DNA of 7,256 nucleotides, taken from assembly GCA_002403895.1 (NCBI GenBank), contig DHIQ01000198.1, forward strand, positions 369 through 7,624, read 5' to 3'. Under the pieces are notes generated by a model. The model ran no database searches and was not told the DNA's origin. It worked only from the letters and a program-made list of their open reading frames with translations. Origin of the DNA: Candidatus Neomicrothrix sp. UBA4742 (GTDB lineage: Bacteria; Actinomycetota; Acidimicrobiia; Acidimicrobiales; Acidimicrobilacustridaceae). A program made the position numbers and the translations under genes. Shown piece after piece: positions 5,305 to 7,256 of this stretch (position 1 is its first letter; each line of letters starts with the position of its first letter).

Positions 5305-7236
5305 TCAGGTGGGGGCGCCCTCGGTGTGGCTGACCCAGGTCGCGTACATCTCCGCGTATTGACCGCCGAGGGCCACCAACTCGTCGTGGGTGCCGAGTTC
5401 GACGATGCCCCCGCGGTCCACCACGGCGATGCGGTCGGCCCGCATGGCGGTGGCCAACCGGTGGGCGATGATGATGGCGGTACGCCCGTCGAGCAGCACG
5501 TCCAGGGCCCGTTCTATCTTGGCTTCGGACCGTAGGTCGAGGTTCGATGTGGCTTCGTCCAGCACCAGGACCCGGGGGCGGGCCAGAAAGGCCCGCGCCA
5601 GCGCCAATAGCTGCCGCTCGCCGGACGACAGCGACGAGCCCCGCTCGTGGACGACGGAATGGATGCCGTCGGGCAATCGCTCGATCAGGTCGTCGATGCC
5701 CACGGCGTCGCACGCTTCGAGCACCTCGTCGTCGGTGGCGTCGGGCCGGGCGAAGGCCACGTTGTCGCGGATCGTGCCGGCGAACAGGAACGGCTCCTGG
5801 GGCACCACGCCGAGCTGGCGACGTAGCGAGTGGAACGTCACCGAGCGCAGGTCCTGCCCGTCGATGCGCACCGTGCCCGACAGCGGGTCATAGAACCGGG
5901 TGACCAGCTTGGCGATCGTCGACTTGCCGGCACCGGTGGGACCGACGAGGGCGAACGTCTCCCCGGCGGCGATGTGCAGATCCACGTCGCGCAGCACCAC
6001 CACGTCCGATGAGTACCCGAAGGTCACGTCGTCGAGGTCGACCGACCCGGCGATCGCCGGCAGTTCCACGGCGTCGGGGGCTTCGGCCACGGTCGGCTCG
6101 GTGGCCAGCAGGTCACGCAGCTTGGTCACCGCCGACTGACCCTGCTGGTAGGTGTTGTAGAGCTGGACGAGTTGCTGGATCGGGGCGAAGAAGGCGGTCA
6201 GGTAGAGCACGAAGGCGGTGAGCTCGCCCAGGCTGAGGCTGCCGTTGAGGACCATCTTCCCGCCGATCAGCAGGATCAGCGCCTGGCCCATGACCCCGAC
6301 CGCCTCGGTGCCCGGACCGTAGATCGCCCCCACCCGCGACGTGTACAGGTTGGCGTCCTTGTGCTCGCCGACGACGTTGTCGTGGTGGATCACGTTGTGG
6401 GCCCGACGGTTGTGGGCGGCGATGATGCGAATGCCCGACAGGCTCTCCTGCAGGTCGGCCAGTACCTCGGCGATGCGGTCGCGCACCACGAGGTAGCCCC
6501 GATCGCTGGCCGAACGGAACCACAGCGTCATGGCCAGCATCAGCGGGACGACGACCACGATCATGATGAGAGCCAGGGTGGGACTCATCACAAAGAGCAC
6601 GACGGCGATGACGACGAGGGTGAGCCCCTGCACCGCCAGGTTCACCAGCCCGTCCTGGAACAGGGTGGTGAGCGCGTCGATGTCGCTCGTCATACGGGTC
6701 ATGAGCCGGCCCGCCTTCTCCTCGGTGAAGAAGTCGAGCGACAGGCGCTGGAAATGGGAGAAGACCCGCACCCGCAGCTCGAACATGAGCGTCTCGCCCA
6801 GTCGACCGGTGAAGGCGATGCGCCCGTAGCTGGCGAGCATAGTGACCAGGATGGTGACCAGATAGACGGCGGCGACGGCGAACAGGACGGCCACGTCCTT
6901 GTTGCCGATGCCCTTGTCGATGCCGATCTGGGTCAGCAGCGGACCGGCCTGTTGGGCCAGGGTCTCGATCACGACCAACCCGAACGCGAGCACCATGGCC
7001 TTGCGGTGCTCGCCGATGAACGAGCGCAGGGTGAAGGACTCGCGCTCGTGGGCCGTCGGGACCTGGTGGAACTCGACATCGTCGTCGGGATGATCGGGTT
7101 CGGTGGCGAGGAGGGCCTCGACCTTCTTGGCCAACTCCTCCGGGATGCCGGCAAAGGGCAGCCCCGCGGCCGCACTCGACGCGCCGGCGCCCGGGCCGGC
7201 GAAGGGTGACCCCGCGGGTGCTCCTCCCCAACCCAT
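5305..7236 (-). CDS. ABC exporter half-transporter with fused membrane and ATPase domains
   Basis: A 643-residue type IV (B-family) ABC exporter that moves a lipid, peptide or drug outward as a dimer. The N-terminal 30 residues are Gly/Ala/Pro-rich. A charged segment (31-75) follows, then six hydrophobic helices between about 80 and 365, with the coupling-helix region DFFTEEKAGRLMTRMTSDID (168-187). The ATPase domain has an A-loop tyrosine (Y408), Walker A GPTGAGKST (432-440), Q-loop VVPQEPFLF (Q480), signature LSSGERQ (536-542), Walker B VLVLDEAT (556-563, catalytic E561), D-loop SNLD (564-567) and switch AHR (H592). All catalytic elements are intact. The ATG at 7236 overlaps the upstream TGA by one base and has GGGGGA 8 nt before it, so it is translated in an operon. 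Such exporters often occur as tandem pairs, so the upstream gene may be its partner. The substrate is unknown. Confidence 0.96.
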   Translation of the reverse strand: MGWGGAPAGSPFAGPGAGASSAAAGLPFAGIPEELAKKVEALLATEPDHPDDDVEFHQVPTAHERESFTLRSFIGEHRKAMVLAFGLVVIETLAQQAGPLLTQIGIDKGIGNKDVAVLFAVAAVYLVTILVTMLASYGRIAFTGRLGETLMFELRVRVFSHFQRLSLDFFTEEKAGRLMTRMTSDIDALTTLFQDGLVNLAVQGLTLVVIAVVLFVMSPTLALIMIVVVVPLMLAMTLWFRSASDRGYLVVRDRIAEVLADLQESLSGIRIIAAHNRRAHNVIHHDNVVGEHKDANLYTSRVGAIYGPGTEAVGVMGQALILLIGGKMVLNGSLSLGELTAFVLYLTAFFAPIQQLVQLYNTYQQGQSAVTKLRDLLATEPTVAEAPDAVELPAIAGSVDLDDVTFGYSSDVVVLRDVDLHIAAGETFALVGPTGAGKSTIAKLVTRFYDPLSGTVRIDGQDLRSVTFHSLRRQLGVVPQEPFLFAGTIRDNVAFARPDATDDEVLEACDAVGIDDLIERLPDGIHSVVHERGSSLSSGERQLLALARAFLARPRVLVLDEATSNLDLRSEAKIERALDVLLDGRTAIIIAHRLATAMRADRIAVVDRGGIVELGTHDELVALGGQYAEMYATWVSHTEGAPT

Positions 7237-7256
7237 CAGCTGCGTCCCCCGGCCAT
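7236..7256 (-). CDS. 3' end of an upstream gene, cut by the window edge
   Basis: Minus-strand codons ATG GCC GGG GGA CGC AGC TGA run in from the window edge and stop in a TGATG overlap with the exporter start. Only six residues (MAGGRS) are visible, so the family cannot be named. The one-base stop/start overlap is a strong hint that a real gene ends here. The ATG may be an internal methionine codon and not the start. Confidence 0.45.
   Translation of the reverse strand: MAGGRS
7245..7250 (-). promoter_or_regulatory. Ribosome binding site deciding the ABC exporter start
   Basis: GGGGGA on the minus strand lies 8 nt before the ATG at 7236, within the last codons of the upstream gene. It supports coupled translation initiation at 7236. 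Confidence 0.45.

Noticed and set aside
4609..5535. A 308-codon plus-strand frame spanning the TauE-type gene and the exporter 3' end
   Set aside because: It runs antisense across two well-supported genes and their gap, with a low-complexity Gly/His/Arg composition. This is a codon-bias artefact.
6172..7209. A 345-codon plus-strand frame opposite the ABC exporter
   Set aside because: Its composition (Asp, His, Gly, Gln repeats) is the typical antisense of a GC-rich exporter gene. It has no recognisable fold and lies wholly inside a gene with intact motifs.
1..7256. CRISPR arrays, tRNA or rRNA genes, insertion sequence ends, toxin-antitoxin or phage modules
   Set aside because: No regularly spaced repeats, cloverleaf-like sequence, transposase motif or matching terminal repeats were seen. 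The window looks like ordinary chromosomal gene content.

Overview
The window is very GC-rich, gene-dense bacterial DNA. Long spurious antisense frames lie opposite nearly every gene, GTG starts are frequent and intergenic gaps are short. A wax ester synthase/diacylglycerol acyltransferase (WS/DGAT) gene, together with several starts preceded at 6-7 nt by a TAnnnT-like box rather than by a ribosome binding site, suggests an actinobacterium. Acidimicrobiia or a related lineage is my guess, but the sequence alone does not fix it.

Layout. 1-678 (+) is the 3' part of an ABC importer ATPase with a C-terminal substrate-site-like (TOBE-type) domain. It collides tail to tail, with a 12-bp overlap, with a minus-strand cupin of the cysteine-dioxygenase-like fold (667-1224). 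The 378 bp from 1225 to 1602 contain no full gene, but hold a 48-codon remnant that reads like the N-terminus of a glycosyltransferase (1342-1488). Next comes a plus-strand SRPBCC/START-like protein (1603-2061). It converges, across a palindrome, on a minus-strand stand-alone ABC ATPase of the ModF-like type (2101-2898). That ATPase gene diverges from the WS/DGAT acyltransferase gene (3000-4496, +) across a 101-bp shared promoter region. The WS/DGAT gene converges on a TauE/SafE-family membrane permease (4549-5265, -). Upstream of the permease on the same strand is a full-length ABC exporter half-transporter with fused membrane and ATPase domains (5305-7236, -). The exporter is translationally coupled to an upstream gene of which only the last codons (7236-7256) are visible.

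No single pathway unites the window. It looks like chromosomal housekeeping and accessory-metabolism genes: three unrelated ABC ATPases, storage-lipid synthesis, an anion permease and two small ligand-binding-fold proteins. I see no rRNA, tRNA, CRISPR array, insertion sequence or phage gene, and no convincing new multi-gene system. The points most worth a second look are the recurrent leaderless-type starts, the glycosyltransferase remnant, and the cupin that keeps the CDO metal-site geometry but lacks CDO substrate-binding residues.
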